Source: Enoplosus armatus
Lineage: Eukaryota > Chordata > Actinopteri > Centrarchiformes > Enoplosidae
NCBI RefSeq assembly: GCF_043641665.1
Contig: NC_092198.1
Coordinates: 17,358,501-17,422,500 of the forward strand
Direction of reading: 5' to 3'
DNA: 64,000 bases
Positions 22,396 to 35,130 of the stretch are shown here, in pieces (position 1 is the first letter of the stretch; each line of letters opens with the position of its first letter). Below the pieces are notes generated by a model that saw nothing but the letters and a program-made list of their open reading frames with translations, was not told where the DNA came from and did no database searches. The translations under genes and the position numbers were made by a program.

Positions 22396-23809
22396 AGTCT
22401 GTGCAGGGGCTTCACGCATGCTTTAAATAGCTAATCCATCACAGTGAACATCTACAGGATGTTATTGCCTTTAATGGATTTTCAAGCGGCGACTGTTTTG
22501 AAAAATCTTACTTGGCTGGTACACTCACGTGCTCTGAGACATCAGGGTTTGCTGCCGGAGTCCAATTTCTAATAGAAGAAACAAAAAGATCTCAGGGTCT
22601 TTATCACAACACACACATTTTGCTCCTCGTTTGTCCTCCAGGTTTGATTTCCAGACAACATACTCAGCAGCTGGGTTTTAAATCTCATGTTTCGGTATCA
22701 GGTGAACCCCCAAATATCACAACAAAATGCAGCAGAAGTATACGCAAACATCTTTTTTACCTGATTAGTAAATACTGTTCAAACTAAACGAACTGCACCC
22801 TTTTTTGTCTATTTTGAAGAACACTCTGGACTGTCAGTAAAGTGGTGAATGAGTGTGGGGAGGAGGACATGAGAGAGAAACAGAAAGAGTGAAGAGGAAC
22901 AATTACCTGTGCTGGTGAATGGCGGCCAGCAAATATCCCCATGGCAACCTCTCCCCCAATTCTCAGAATAAAGGTGAAATGATGGTGAAAGAAGGAATAG
23001 AGACCTGTTATATAATCTGTATAAACTGTGCAGTAAGATTGCACAGGAAATACACATTCTAGATTCTTCTTTCCTGGTAGTTCAACAACTTGTACCCCTT
23101 TTTTTTTGTTGTCTTAGTCTGCACTTCATATCTCCGCAAATCAAGAATACTGATCTCAAACATCCTGTCGTTCAGGTAATCACAGTTAAAACATCTAGCT
23201 TGTCACCAATATTGAACTGTTGGAGACAGACAGCGAGAGCAGGACCTAACCTAAGCTTTTCCTGGCCTGTCAGAGATGTTTAAGCGACAGAGCATCATCC
23301 CTCTGGGAGTCCGGTGTTCGCCCGGGGCGTCTCCTGCTCACTGGGACTCACGCAGGGTTTGTGTCGGATGATGATTCGAGGACAGCGAAACATGTCCGGA
23401 AGTCAGTAGGAGGTCTCACTGCAGTTCACTTCAGGTGATGAAGGGTGACTAGAGGATGAGCAGAATCAATAATCGATAGTGTCAGCAGACAAATGTCAGG
23501 TGGTGCTGACCTTTGGTCTAAATCTATAATATCCGCAATAGATCACTTGTCAATCAAACAGCAGTCACCGCAGTTCTTCTTCAAAACGTTTTCTTCACTA
23601 TTAACAGGGATGTCACAGGATGGTCCTTTCACGTCTCAGATCGTCTTGGTAAGTGCTAGTGCATCTGAACACTATTTTATGATCGCAGTCTTTTAACAAA
23701 ATCAACATAAATACAGGTTCACTAAAAACATATATTTTCATGATAACAAAGGATACACAACTAAAACAAAATGGCCCATGACTTTACTGTCACTCTCACG
23801 CTCTCATAT
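22396..23809. other. Intergenic, no gene seen; one CpG-rich patch
   Basis: Bases 23300-23395 are richer in CpG than the surroundings (gttcgcccggggcgtc, gtgtcggatg, attcgaggacagcg). Otherwise there is no feature I can support. Confidence 0.4.
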
Positions 23810-24035
23810 TGTTGTTTTCGGCCCCAGCAGGCAGCTGGTTTCTGCAAAAAAAGCTCTGATGAACCCACTGCACACTACCTGCTCAGCCCCAGACAGCAGA
23901 CAGACAAAGTTAGCCACCAGCTGGTGATCATAGTAGAGCATGGAGTGGAGTTGGTGGACACCAAAAACAGAGCTAAAATGAATGATAATGTTGCTGCGTA
24001 TCTGCTGGATGTTTAATAGGCAAGTGTTTGCAAAC
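23810..24035 (+). repeat. Percomorph dispersed repeat family C, copy 1
   Basis: Shared ordered words with the copies at 28915 and 31790 (same strand) and 30700 (opposite strand): cacactacctgctcagc, cagacagacaaagttag, agctggtgatcatag, ggagttggtggacacc, aaaacagagctaaaa and ctgctggatgtttaatagg. Confidence 0.7.
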
Positions 24036-26093
24036 ACTGCATCACTAATTTGACTTTACATCGTTCTCCCCATTTTCCAAAATCTCTCTAGTGACGTTTT
24101 TTGAAAAAGCTCATGTTAAAGTGTGTGAGAGTGCGAACACAGGTCTTTATGAAAATGTGGATGCAAGTTGTTTTCACACATAAACAGTGTGGATGTAGGG
24201 ATGCAATCCCAAGCAGTAGGACGGACATAAAGACACGTTGTATATACAAACCCCTTCATTTTGTTTGTTTTGGAACAAGCTGATTATACAGTTTCTCCAT
24301 TAATGTGAGTGCTGCTCTCATAACCAAGAAGGCTGATTATCCGTGCTAATCATGCTTTAATTCAGAGGCGCTGTTAATGCATGCCAGCTTTCAGAAGTAT
24401 CGGAAAGAGTGAGATCAGTTACATCACTGCATTTCAATATTTCACACATTTTCATTTGAATGCGATTTAACATTTTTACCTTCTCATTATTTGCCAACCC
24501 AGACAGCTGACATTTTGTCCTGAACACGACTATAATTCCTGATCCGGCCGGGAGCCTGTTCCTCAGACGTCTAACACACGTGCCACTGAGCTAGCGTGAC
24601 ATTTTCATTTTCTAAATTTGTCTACTTGAGCAGAACCATTAGGTGACACGGTTGTTACCTGACCTTTATTTAAGCAGCTTCCCTGCTGCAAGGTGCGGAG
24701 CAGGGAACTTCAGAGTCTGTAAAAACAGCACATATAGATGATGATGATGAACACTTAGTACTACATTATATAGTGCAATAATACACCGTGCTCACTCTCA
24801 CACCCACAAGTGTCCCTCACGTTGCAGTTATTGATGAATACACACGAAAACACAAACTGATACATTAGAGAGGTGCTTTAAAGAAAGTACACAATTAAGG
24901 ATTTTGAATGAAATAAAACATCTTAACATCTGTGGCTGAGAAATCTTACTAGAAAGGCAGTTGCACACACAGATCTAGGCAAAAACAAATGAAAACACTG
25001 GCTCCTCTGCCAATAGGGGGCAGTAGTGTCCCATATGAAACACGTTTGACCATTCAGTTCCTTTTGTTGACAGTAGCATCCAGAGGTGTGGACATGTCCT
25101 ACATGTTCGCTGCAGACAGAAGGAACCGTGCTCCACATTCAAATACTCTGTTATCACTACTGGAAATCAATAGACAGACATCTGATTTTCTCAATAAGTG
25201 GGCAATCATCATCAGGTGTTGAGGAATGTAAACTGGGTCAAACGAAGCCAGTAAGGTTTCCCAGGTCATGTTGCTGGAGTGAGAGACGTCTGGCTGTGAT
25301 GACTAGTCATGATAACAGGCCGTCCCCATCCTTCAGGCACTTTCTCCATTCCTGACAATTAAAACACACATTACAGAGCGGCTTTCTCACACGAGTTCAT
25401 GTTTTTCATGTTTTTTTTACGACAGCGGCCATCAAAGCTTCAGTGTTTTTGGAGGATTTAAAGCAGATTCACATGTGGAATGTGAGACGCCGCAGCAGCA
25501 CGACAGCGAGGCGGGCTGACGCGTCAGGTGATCACAGACGAACACTCCCTAACAGGCGTCTGATGGATGGCGGTGTGCGTGACACGTAGGCTCAACATCA
25601 AGTCAATCAAGCGTAAAATATTCACAACATCACATTAGGCTGTTTGGAGCTCATTTGGCCACTTCTGTATGAACTGAAGCTTCAACCTGTTCAACATTTC
25701 GCTTCAAAGTATGTCAGAGTGTGATCTTCATGCTGATTAAAAAAAAAAAAATACAATTACAGGTGCAGTGCATGTGAAACTTCAAGGCTTTCAACCCCAG
25801 AACCTCCGAGGTCAGTGGAAGATATGAAAGCTTAGATAGGAATCACATCAAAGTGTCTGCAATCTGAACGACAGATTGCAAGTTGTTCGAATGTAAGAAC
25901 GTGAGCACCATGAGGGAAAAGTATTCGCCAAAGTCCAACTCCAACTGTCCAACGATGTATAAAACAAATGTTAGGTGCGTTCTTTAAGAATGTTCCACTT
26001 TTTGTTAAGTAATTCATGTTGCACTTCATTCCCACTGGGTGTCATTATTTTTGTCATTATTGTGTTGGCTTTTCTTTTGTACTCGTTTGTACT
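24036..26093. other. Intergenic, no gene seen; CpG-rich patch at 25485-25600
   Basis: The patch has about a dozen CpGs in 115 bp, including the perfect palindrome TGACGCGTCA at 25517-25526. An A-run lies at 25739-25751. No exon can be supported. Confidence 0.4.
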
Positions 26094-26227
26094 TTGTCCA
26101 AAGCTAACAAAATCTGCCAACCAGCACCTCTGAAACTCACTGCTGAATACGTTATCTTGTTAGGTATCTTGTTTGGTCATCTGCACAAAAACTGGAGCAT
26201 AAAAATGACACGCTTCAGTTCTACAGG
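26094..26227 (+). repeat. Percomorph dispersed repeat family B, 3' part
   Basis: tgtccaaagctaacaaaat, ctgccaaccagcacctct, atacgttatcttgtt and gcataaaaatgacac follow the downstream half of the repeat whose upstream half is at 6958-7080. Confidence 0.65.
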
Positions 26228-28914
26228 CATCATTCTTCACATTGAACTCTCGGCAAGCAAGCAAATAAGTGTGTTTCCCAAAATTTTGAACTATTCCATT
26301 AACGTTTTAAAGCAAAGGCACAAGGTTTCAAAACTTCATCCCTTCCTCTCTTATCCCTCACCTTTTCATTGGTCGCTTTTTAATGATGTCACCCTTTTAG
26401 CAAGTTTCTTACTCAACCAATAATATTACACACACTCCCTTTGTAAAATACACTAAATATCATTTATGTGCCTGTAATAGCCATTTTTTAACTCAAGTCT
26501 TTTGCAAGATATTTTAAATGAAGTTGGGCACTTTCAAGACAGGAAGTTGCAAAACATTGATGAAATATAAAGCACAAAATATCCATTTTAACAAAATGTA
26601 AATAGAAGTAGTTTGAAAGTTAGTTGATGATAGTTTCACACAATAAACACAGAGATGTGAGCCTCAACTGTAAAAATATCAATACCACATTAACCAACAT
26701 ACCCAAGCCATGTGGTCTAATACTTTTAAAGCGGGACTTGCAGTCAAGGCCTGCGTGTAGCTGAATGACTTGAATTTGTTTTCCATCAGCTGCTTTCCTG
26801 CAGTTGCACATTGAAATGCTAATTCTCTTCCACCTATTAGAGCCTGGCTTCACACAGACATGGATATTTATTCCATCCAAGTCCAGTGGGACCCATTGAG
26901 AGCTGACGGGCTTTGGTCTTACTGGCCTTGGTAAATTTCTCTGGTTTGTGAATGGGCTCTGGTTCAAAAATGTTGTCTGAAATAATGCTGCTGAAAGGAA
27001 TTCATCATCAGAATTTAATTAGGATTTGGGGCCTTTGTTGGGTTTGGCACGAATACTTCTTCACTGCTGTCAATGTTTGAGGTCATTTGAAAGAATCCCC
27101 GAAATAACCCGGCTCTGAACGGTTTTGTAATTTTAGACACAAAGCAGCCATAATAAAGTCATAATTATCCCTGATCAAGAACTTCAGTTTGGTTGGAGTT
27201 CTATCCCCATCTGCTGGATGAAACTGGGTAAAACACTTCGTTTACATACTGCTGTGAGTGGGTTTTAATGTGGACTGCCATCTTTATGTGCCAGCAATCA
27301 GTATATCTGATACACAGGCCAACATGTGGAGTCTTAAGGCCACATGTGATGAGAAGAAACCTCTCTGTCACTGAATATGGGTTGAAAAGGACAAACATGA
27401 ATGCAGATAATGAAAATATAACTAGTTGAATCTGTTCTTGAACATGTACTGGCTCAGAAGCTGCATGATGCTGATTTATATCTTCGTTGCACGAGCCTGG
27501 TGAAAGATTTACTAGTGCTTTGCTTTGGAGAGAAGTCTGGTTTAAGAAAATATGTTATTCTGGGGCACAGAGCAGAGTGGACATTTGCAACTAGCATGGA
27601 ACAGGGTATCACCCCGGTGCCAGAAACACCTCCTGGGTGCCAAATGGACTTGTTTTTAGGAAGGGAGTCCCAGAAAACAAGCGAAACGCAAGACTTCTGA
27701 CAGACCTTTGGTGCAGTAGCAGAAACATCAACCCAGAAATCTGCTTTCCAGAGGACCTTTAAATACAGTTTAAACGTCCTTTCCTTGCCTCTTTGCATAA
27801 CCCTTTACGGTGCATGTATGTATGTGTTTATTATTGTGTAATAAAATCATCATTACCATCAAAATACCAGCCATTATAGCAAAATGTCTCTGACCAAAGA
27901 AGCCAGAGAAAGCATGCGATATAATGCTGCAAGCTTTATTCAAACCTCATGGAGCCTGCAGAGCAATATACAGTTTTAACAACAGACAGCTCAGAAAGGC
28001 GTCCCACTTTAAAGCATTTACTGATGCTCTTTTGTATGCTTGTTCGTGGGGGTGTATTCCAGTTTTTATGAGTTCTCTGTGCTACCACTGCCTCCTTCTT
28101 GTGTTTTCCTTGTCTTACTTTCTCTTTCTTTCTCTGTTTCTCCCGTCCTGGCCTCCAAACCTTGTCTCTTGTTCCTTTGGCCTCTCGTCATTTTAAGGGA
28201 GATTCTCTGGTTTACCAGCATTCTCCGTTGCCCACAGTGGCTCAGGCTGTGTGTTCCTGCTGTTATTTCCATCCAGTCACCTCACTCTGCCACACACTTT
28301 ACTGTGTCTCGTATAAAAACATGCACAATGGCTTTCAGAGTCTCTTACTCAGGGATGAGTGTTGTTGCTACCAAGGTTCAATTTTATCAGCTGGAAAACT
28401 AAAAAAAAAAAAAAGATGTGGGGAAGCCTACAGAGTTACAGACTTGTTGTTGTTGTTGTTGTTGTTGGCATTGCCCAATAGTAACATACAACATTTGATC
28501 TAAGCTGCATATTATATCAAAATGTAACCAGCTGATGTGTGTGAGTTATTTTCCTTTTGTAGATGAATGCCAAAACAAAGTGTGTGTGTGTGTGAGTATT
28601 CGATTTTTGACGTACATTATACTTAAAAACAACAACATAGAACCACTATGTATGGGATTATTGTGTGGTTTTAATATTATTACTCTGGTGGTATAAGTAG
28701 TTTGCAGAAAAATGAGACTGTCTCCAGGTTGAAGCCTTGAATAGCAGGAGTGCATTGCCACCTACCACATTGTCTTTTCTAATACCACCACCGCGGGACG
28801 CCAGATTCATAGGTTTTCCATTTCTTCACTAAGTGGCTTTAAAGCTGCGCTAATAAATTGTTTCATTTTAACAATATGACTTTGTGTAACATGAACACTG
28901 TGTTGGCAGTAATG
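26228..28914. other. Intergenic, no gene seen
   Basis: It contains a pyrimidine-rich stretch at 28082-28196 and a (TTG)8 tract at 28444-28467. Open frames of up to about 134 codons occur in several overlapping frames and match no family I know. Confidence 0.45.
28444..28467. repeat. (TTG)8 microsatellite
   Basis: Eight perfect TTG units. Confidence 0.9.
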
Positions 28915-29265
28915 ATTGGCTCATTCTCACTGCTCTCATCAGGGTTGTTTCCAGCCGCAGAAGGCAGATGTTTTCAGCCAAAAACTTATGGTAAAGCCCG
29001 CTGTACGCTACCTCCCCAGCACCAAACAACAGACAGACAAAGTTAGCGACTAGCTGGTGAACATAGTGGAGCATTTAGCTGCTGAAAGGGAGTTGGTGGG
29101 GACCACAAAAAGAGCTACAGGAGAGTGAATATTGAATGCATTCACCAGGAGGTTTGCCTAGTGTCAACAGGTGCAATATAACAACTTACATACTGCTGTT
29201 TTTGCAGCTTTCACTGCCCACAAGAGCCCAAAGAAATCAATTAATGCAGGTTTTAAAGAATAAAT
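28915..29265 (+). repeat. Percomorph dispersed repeat family C, copy 2 (long)
   Basis: It includes ctcattctcactgctctcat, acagacagacaaagttagc, agctggtgaacatagtgga, gagttggtggggacca and the tail aattaatgcaggttttaaag. It is one of the most complete copies in the window. Confidence 0.75.
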
Positions 29266-29869
29266 AAAATCAATTTTTTAAAAAGTTTCAAGTTTAAACA
29301 ACTTGTTACTCAAGTGTTGACCCTTACTAATAATTTACATTTTAGATATTGACCTACATTCTGATCCAGACAGATGTGTGGGATGTGTTTTCATTTATAT
29401 TACAAGCCACATTTAGCTGTGTTGTGCAAAAGCAGGTGTCTTTCCACAGCCATTTTAGAATTGATGAGTCATTAATGTCACAGCCAAGCATGTCAGCGAG
29501 TTGTAACACGTTTGGTTTTGATCAATAGAACCTTGTTTTGAAGCTTGTGTGGTTTAGGAAAATAATTCACGGAGTAGTTTTTCTGTGTCAAGACAGATCA
29601 TGTAAAAATGTGTGTTGGATGAAGGATGAGCAGCTCATAAGTGTTTCCATTGATTGTTTGGGTTCATGTATTTGGCTTAGCAGAGCTCACGTGTGGGGAA
29701 CTTTTGTTTTGCCAAGTGAAGGTGACCTCAGAGGAGAGCCGAAGGATTACTCTCCGCTGTGAGGTGGAAACAAACGAAGGGCTTCCCATGTGAAAGTGGT
29801 TCCCTCGCGGGCCGGCAAGAGCCCTTGTCCTAATTAACGGGAATGAGTTACGGCTGGAAAAGCTGAGCT

Positions 29870-29906
<37 letters not shown>

Positions 29907-30699
29907 TGAGATGGTGCAGAAGTGGCCATACTGTCGCGCAGCAACACTGAGGCCATTGACCATGACAGCTTGCAAGGCTCAGCTGCCGGCAGCTCCTGAT
30001 CCAAAGCAGCAAGTCTCAGAGGCCGACACAGGACGGGGAGGTGAGACTTTGGCCGAAAGGACTGACAGGACCTGGAAAACCTCGCGTGGGAACAATATAA
30101 GGTTGTGATGGAGTCAACAGCAGCTTCTGTGAGAAAGGTAAAAATCAGATGGGTTCAGTTTAGGGTCAAGTGTACCACGGGGATCTCCCACCAAACCCTC
30201 CAGCAGGCAGTCCTGGAGCTGGAGTCTGGAGATGATGTAAGGCAACACAAAGACTCATTTGTGCCATACAGCACCTCACAGTGCCCTCCATATGCACCAG
30301 GCTCGCCGTGAGATTATGTTTCAGGACAAATACCACGCAGTGCAGAAACTGTTTCAATATGGATCTTCAAGGTCAGAGAGTTTTTGTGGAAAAACAGGGG
30401 ATGGGGGTACATTAGGTTGCAGCCATGTCACGAAGAGATAAAAGACAAACCTGCCTGGTGTGCCTGTGTAGGCCAGCTGCATGAGCCAACACTGGGCCAA
30501 CATCACCAGTTGCTTGGCCAATCTATTTTTTTAGTTTTTGGCAGCACTACATTGAATCAACCGATCAGGCCGAACTTAGACTGATGGTACAAGTGGACAC
30601 ATGGAGGATATATTGATGATTTACACGTAAAAATAAAATGAAAAAATCTGTAAAGCTTCATCTTCAAGAGCATGTTAAAGCAGTATCAATTGTTTTTTT
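29266..30699. other. Intergenic, no gene seen
   Basis: It holds a tetranucleotide (CAGG)n tract at 29870-29905. Open frames here resemble no known protein. Confidence 0.45.
29870..29905. repeat. (CAGG)9 microsatellite
   Basis: Nine consecutive CAGG units without interruption. Confidence 0.9.
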
Positions 30700-31035
30700 C
30701 TTGGCCACAGCGGAACAAGCTGTAACCACAACACTGACATATTATCAATGTAACAAGTTGTTACGGGGAACGTCGTAGCAAACAGTTGCCTATTCACACA
30801 TCCAGCAGACACCAGTGTTAGCTTTCATTTCCTGTCGTGTTTCTGGCCAATATTTACTCTCCTTTTAGCTCCTTTTGTTTTTGGTTTCTACCAACTGCTG
30901 AGAGAAATATCAGCCTCCTCAGCTGCTAAATGCTCCATATGCTCACCAGCTCATCACTAACTTTTTCTGTCTGCCGCTGTCTGGAAACAACGCTGACGAA
31001 AAAGCGACGAGAGTGAGCCAAAACAGTAAACGTGA
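30700..31035 (-). repeat. Percomorph dispersed repeat family C, copy 3 (inverted)
   Basis: The reverse complement reads ctcactctcgtcgctttt, gcagacagaaaaagttagtg, atgagctggtgagcata, gagcatttagcagctgagg, ccaaaaacaaaaggagcta and ctgctggatgtgtgaatagg. The same words in the same order occur in copies 1, 2 and 4. Confidence 0.7.
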
Positions 31036-31789
31036 GGGCTTTAAAACCAAAGCAATGAGTTGAAAGACGGTAAAACATAAAATTGACCCAGTCTCCCTTA
31101 TGTCTGAAATTACAAATAACGTACAGTAACTCCGCCTGTCAGCGGTGTATAATTATTTTCGCGACCAGATGTGATGAACATGGACCCACCAGAGCCACAC
31201 CTGGTGATTAAAAAACCATCCATATCGTTTGAACCAACATGCCAGCAAAACCCCCATCTTCTTTAGAAGAGGTTAACAGGTACTGACCCTTGATGAATAA
31301 CTCACCTCTCAGGTTGTGTGTGCACTGATGACCAGCTGTGTGTTCTTCAGTCGTCTTCTTCTTGGAGTAGAGCCACTCATCGGGTTAGAGAGCGGCAGCT
31401 GTTTCTGAAGAAGAGGGGAGGGAGGGCTCGTCTATCATCTCTCCTGCTTTAACGTCCAATATAACCGATGAAGAGGAGACACAGGCAGGTATGCAAATAC
31501 ATACATCTATGCAACAGGCCTGGGGGCAAATGGATAAAACCAGGCTATCATGTGCTGCGTAGAGTGTGTAGAAATTTGCGATGACCTGACTTGACTCTTG
31601 TTGAAGGAGTGGCTTTTTGTTTACAGATACTTTTCTAAGTAGGTTTTGAAGCCAGTTAGATCCCTTCAAGCTGCTATAGTCAATATGTTTATGTTAGCAA
31701 TGCATCAAATGTGTTTACGTGAAAGGAGTCAAGGGGCTTTATAGAATATTTGTCTAATATTGGTGTTTTGGTTTTCTGGCCCGCAGCTT
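31036..31789. other. Intergenic spacer between two family-C repeats
   Basis: No feature I can support. The flanking repeat copies are in opposite orientation. Confidence 0.4.
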
Positions 31790-32135
31790 TCTTGTTTTGC
31801 TTCACTCTCACTGCTTTCATCGGCTCTGAAAACCCACTGTACACCACCTGTTCAGCAGCAGGCAGCAGACAGCCAAAGTTAGTGACGAGCTGGTACATTT
31901 AGAACATAATGAGTCAGATACTTCTTTCTCAGGAGTTGGTGGAGACCAAAACAGAGCTAAAAGAATAGTGAATATTAGACTTAATTCACCAGGTAGACAG
32001 AAACACGACTGAAGCAGCTGTTGTTGAGTTGCTGTATCAACTTAAACAGCAACAACATGTCACTGTTGTCTTCTCAGCTTGTTCCTCGCCCTCAAGCGAC
32101 CTAAAAATGAGTTTATTGCAGGTTTAAAATGAAGC
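31790..32135 (+). repeat. Percomorph dispersed repeat family C, copy 4
   Basis: cttcactctcactgctttca, cccactgtacaccacctgtt, cagacagccaaagttagtg, aggagttggtggagacc, cagagctaaaagaatagtga and tattgcaggtttaaaatg. It keeps both start and tail blocks. Confidence 0.75.
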
Positions 32136-33829
32136 CGCTATTTTCAATTTTCCACCGTTTGTGGTGTCGCAGCCTGAATGTATAGCGCACAGCACATTGG
32201 CAACTGATGCCATTTAAATGTGTTTTTCTGCCAGTATTTATACTTTTGTAATAATTCAGTTCAGAAAAAAGTGCTTCTTCTCTGGCGTAATATACTTGAT
32301 AGTCACATCCATACCAGCACACATCTTCCAGCATCCATGCATGCATAAATGTGAGCACATGAGAAGGAACTATGCGAGGCTCCAACTGTGTTAAAACCTA
32401 GATATGACTAAGATCATTAGAGGCACTGACATAACAATTCAGGTCATCAGAGTATTGGTGTAAGTGGATAAAGACTGAATACTCATTGTGCATGTAAACA
32501 TATTCACTGTGATACACTGTTACTTTTGGTTACCATGATGTTGCTTTTTTGCCCAGGTGTCCCATTTAAAAAACGAAATAAATGTAATGAAATAATAAAG
32601 GCTCAACACTGAATCCTATTTTTCCACAGTGGTCGTCATGGGGCCAACCCTCAAAATTGAAAACATCTTACAGATTGTACTTTCTCATGTCCCTATTTTA
32701 TTGCTTTTCCGTTCATTTTTGAGCATGTCTGTCTATTAATTCTGTGATTTTAATGCGTCACCCACATTCTTTTGTGGATTGGTAAAAGGGCAGCGGACTT
32801 CACGTTGGAAGCTCACGGTGGTGTGTTTTTCCACGGCACGTGCAGGACGTCCAGGAAATGTCTGGCTGCAGCTGCAGTAACAACACGGCGCGGCTTGCGG
32901 CCTCACCGCTCTGCAGGAGCCTGCGCGGGGCCACGACTGTTTTCAAACCTGCCGAGACCTTCTCCACAGGTGCATGCTGTGATGTTTAATGTGGCCCGCT
33001 GTCATTTCTGCTCTCAGTGCAAAAACACATCTATAGGAGGGAAGTGGTGCTGGCCATAAGTGGGAGCTGTCTTTAGAGCGTGATGATCTGCAGAAAAGAA
33101 AAAGTCTGCAGGGTAAATTCAGCTTTTCCCACCTAACTCTACTCTAACTCTAATATCCAATATTCTAACATTACATTGTGTTTTAAGAATAGAAAAGCAA
33201 TTGATTAAAGCTTCACTGGGCAATCAAATGGCTGTAACTGGGAAAAAAAATACTCCTGTAATGTGACTGCCCTCTCTTCTTATTGGCTGCTGGCGTTAGG
33301 AAAGATATTCAGCCATCTTGGTTGAGTTCTGCTTTTTACAGATTCAGGATTCAAAGCTTCAGGAGACCCAAAGAGATCTCGCTCACATTAAATTAAACTT
33401 CACCCAGCAGCAATCATTCCTTATTCTCACATCTCATTAATTATCTCCGTCTGTAAGTCATACTTATTTTCCAGCACATCACCGGCTGACAGAGACAGTC
33501 CCCATTTAAGATCCACACAGGTGACCAAGGAGTTTTCGGGAGGAGTTTGACCTCAGTCTGGGAGCATCATCCGTGAGGGCCCTTTCATCTATGAGAGTGA
33601 CTAGCCAGCAGACAGGCGTTATTAGGCAGCTTGCAGAGTGACCCCAGGCTAGCATTCATCAGCTGTTGATTAGCAACATGCACCCTGTGGACTGTGAGAT
33701 GTAATGATGAGCAGTCGTCTCCTGGCAGATTTAATCAGTGACCTCTGACATCCGAAGAAAGACAGAGCTGTCCAAGCCTTTTATCATACCTGATGTACAC
33801 TGAGTGCAGTCTCCGGCAGTGTCCTCATC
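32136..33829. other. Intergenic; isolated CpG-rich patch at 32790-32960
   Basis: About 15 CpGs fall in roughly 165 bp (for example acacggcgcggcttgcggc), in a region otherwise poor in CpG. It could be a small CpG island marking a promoter or first exon of an unseen transcript. A 95-codon open frame crosses it but starts with GTG and resembles nothing I know. Confidence 0.4.
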
Positions 33830-34195
33830 CTAGCGGCCTGTGGGTAGAAGCTCTTCCTGAGCCTGTCACTGCTGGCCTGGTGTATCCGCTACCTTCTTCT
33901 TGACCGCAGCAGGGAGAAAAGGCTGTTGATTACGATCCTTAATAATTCACCCATCCTTAGTCTTACACTGCCTGGTGCAAATGTCTATTAGACAGGGTAG
34001 AACACCACCTATTGTGCATTCAGCTGAGCCAACTGCTCTTTGCAGGGCCTTGTGATCCTGTTTGGTGCTGTATCAGGCAGTGATGTTCCCCGTCATGACG
34101 CTCTAAGGGGATACCTCGAATTTCCTCAAGTGTCTGAGGTGAAACAGTTTATGCCTTGCCTTTCTCTCCATAGAGTCAGTGTGCAGCGCCCATAT
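33830..34195 (-). mobile_element. LINE (non-LTR retrotransposon) relic, reverse-transcriptase ORF C-terminus
   Basis: Translating the minus strand gives SVMTGNITA-stop-YSTKQDHKALQ, then RAVGSAECTIGG, then DICTRQC, and after frame changes FSLLRSRRR-stop-RIHQASS and RLRKSFYPQAAR. This is the typical C-terminal order of CR1/L2/Rex1-type LINE polymerases (DRKALQR...AxxIIG...DIYxxRC...LPSGRRYR...RLxxSFYPxA). Internal stops and frame changes show it is dead. The subfamily is not resolved. Confidence 0.8.
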
Positions 34196-35130
34196 CAGGA
34201 TTTCTGGAAGTAGTCCAGAGGAGCAGCCTTATATCATTATCACTTTTTCAGATGTCTTTGTCAATAAGCTCTCCGGAGGTATTTTTAATGCTGCTACTTC
34301 TCCAGTTGAAGACCGCATTTCCCATAAACCCTCTCTTCTCTTCTCCTCTCTACAGCAACAAATAATAAACCCTGTTGTCTGATGGTTAGACACATGCACA
34401 GTGTCAGGAAAAGTCTTGGTGTGCTGTGCCACCACCCTCTTGTTAAGGGCCACATCAAGCCAGGGGGCAAAATCTGTAAAATATGTGGAAAGACACTGAG
34501 ACGACTGGCTGACTGCTGGTTTTGGGTGGTGCGCTGCTACATTTACGCATCTATTTTGGAAAGCTTGGCTGTGCCCACATGGGAACTTCTCTGGCAAAAG
34601 AAAAAGTAATGGATAAAGAAATGTAAAGGAGGAATAATGATGGGCAGAGATACAGAACGCTGGCGTTATGTTAGCTGCGGTCTTTAGTTTGCGTAACTGT
34701 CATGGCGGCATCAGCCACACACGGACACAAAGTCATGATAAAATCAGGACCACCACCATAGTTTTCTCAGGGTTATGATTCACATAGCCCACTGTAAGAT
34801 GTACATGGAGTAACAGTTTTACACTTTTGCGCTATTTTGCACAAATGTCCTGTAAATTGAAAATCAAAAGGCAAGTATTTCTCTTAATATGACTCTTCCG
34901 ACAGAGCTTGAAAAAGATTTCCTGCCAGTGACCATGACTGATACAGTGCAGCAGCAGGGATAGGATTCTAGATATCTATATTGCAGTTCAACTTAATGAA
35001 TTCAGCTGATGTGATGGGTGTATCTGCATATAAACTTATACTTGGGGAAGCTTAAAAGTTCTGTGTAACCTCCGGCATCATATTAAAGGAGAGACAATGT
35101 CACGTGTCATAAGAACTAATACTAAGAGAC
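34196..35130. other. Intergenic between two LINE relics
   Basis: No gene is seen. Open frames at 34179-34609 lie across and beyond the LINE relic and have no recognisable homology. Confidence 0.4.

Noticed and set aside
29870..29905. Regular short repeats considered as a CRISPR-like array (also 5584-5610)
   Set aside because: They are simple tandem microsatellites without spacers, in a vertebrate genome.
32772..33059. 95-codon frame across the CpG-rich patch
   Set aside because: It begins with GTG and has no homology I know. The CpG patch is reported, the frame is not.
34179..34609. Open frames on both strands beside the LINE relic
   Set aside because: They show no reverse-transcriptase, nuclease or host-protein signature, and the frames conflict.
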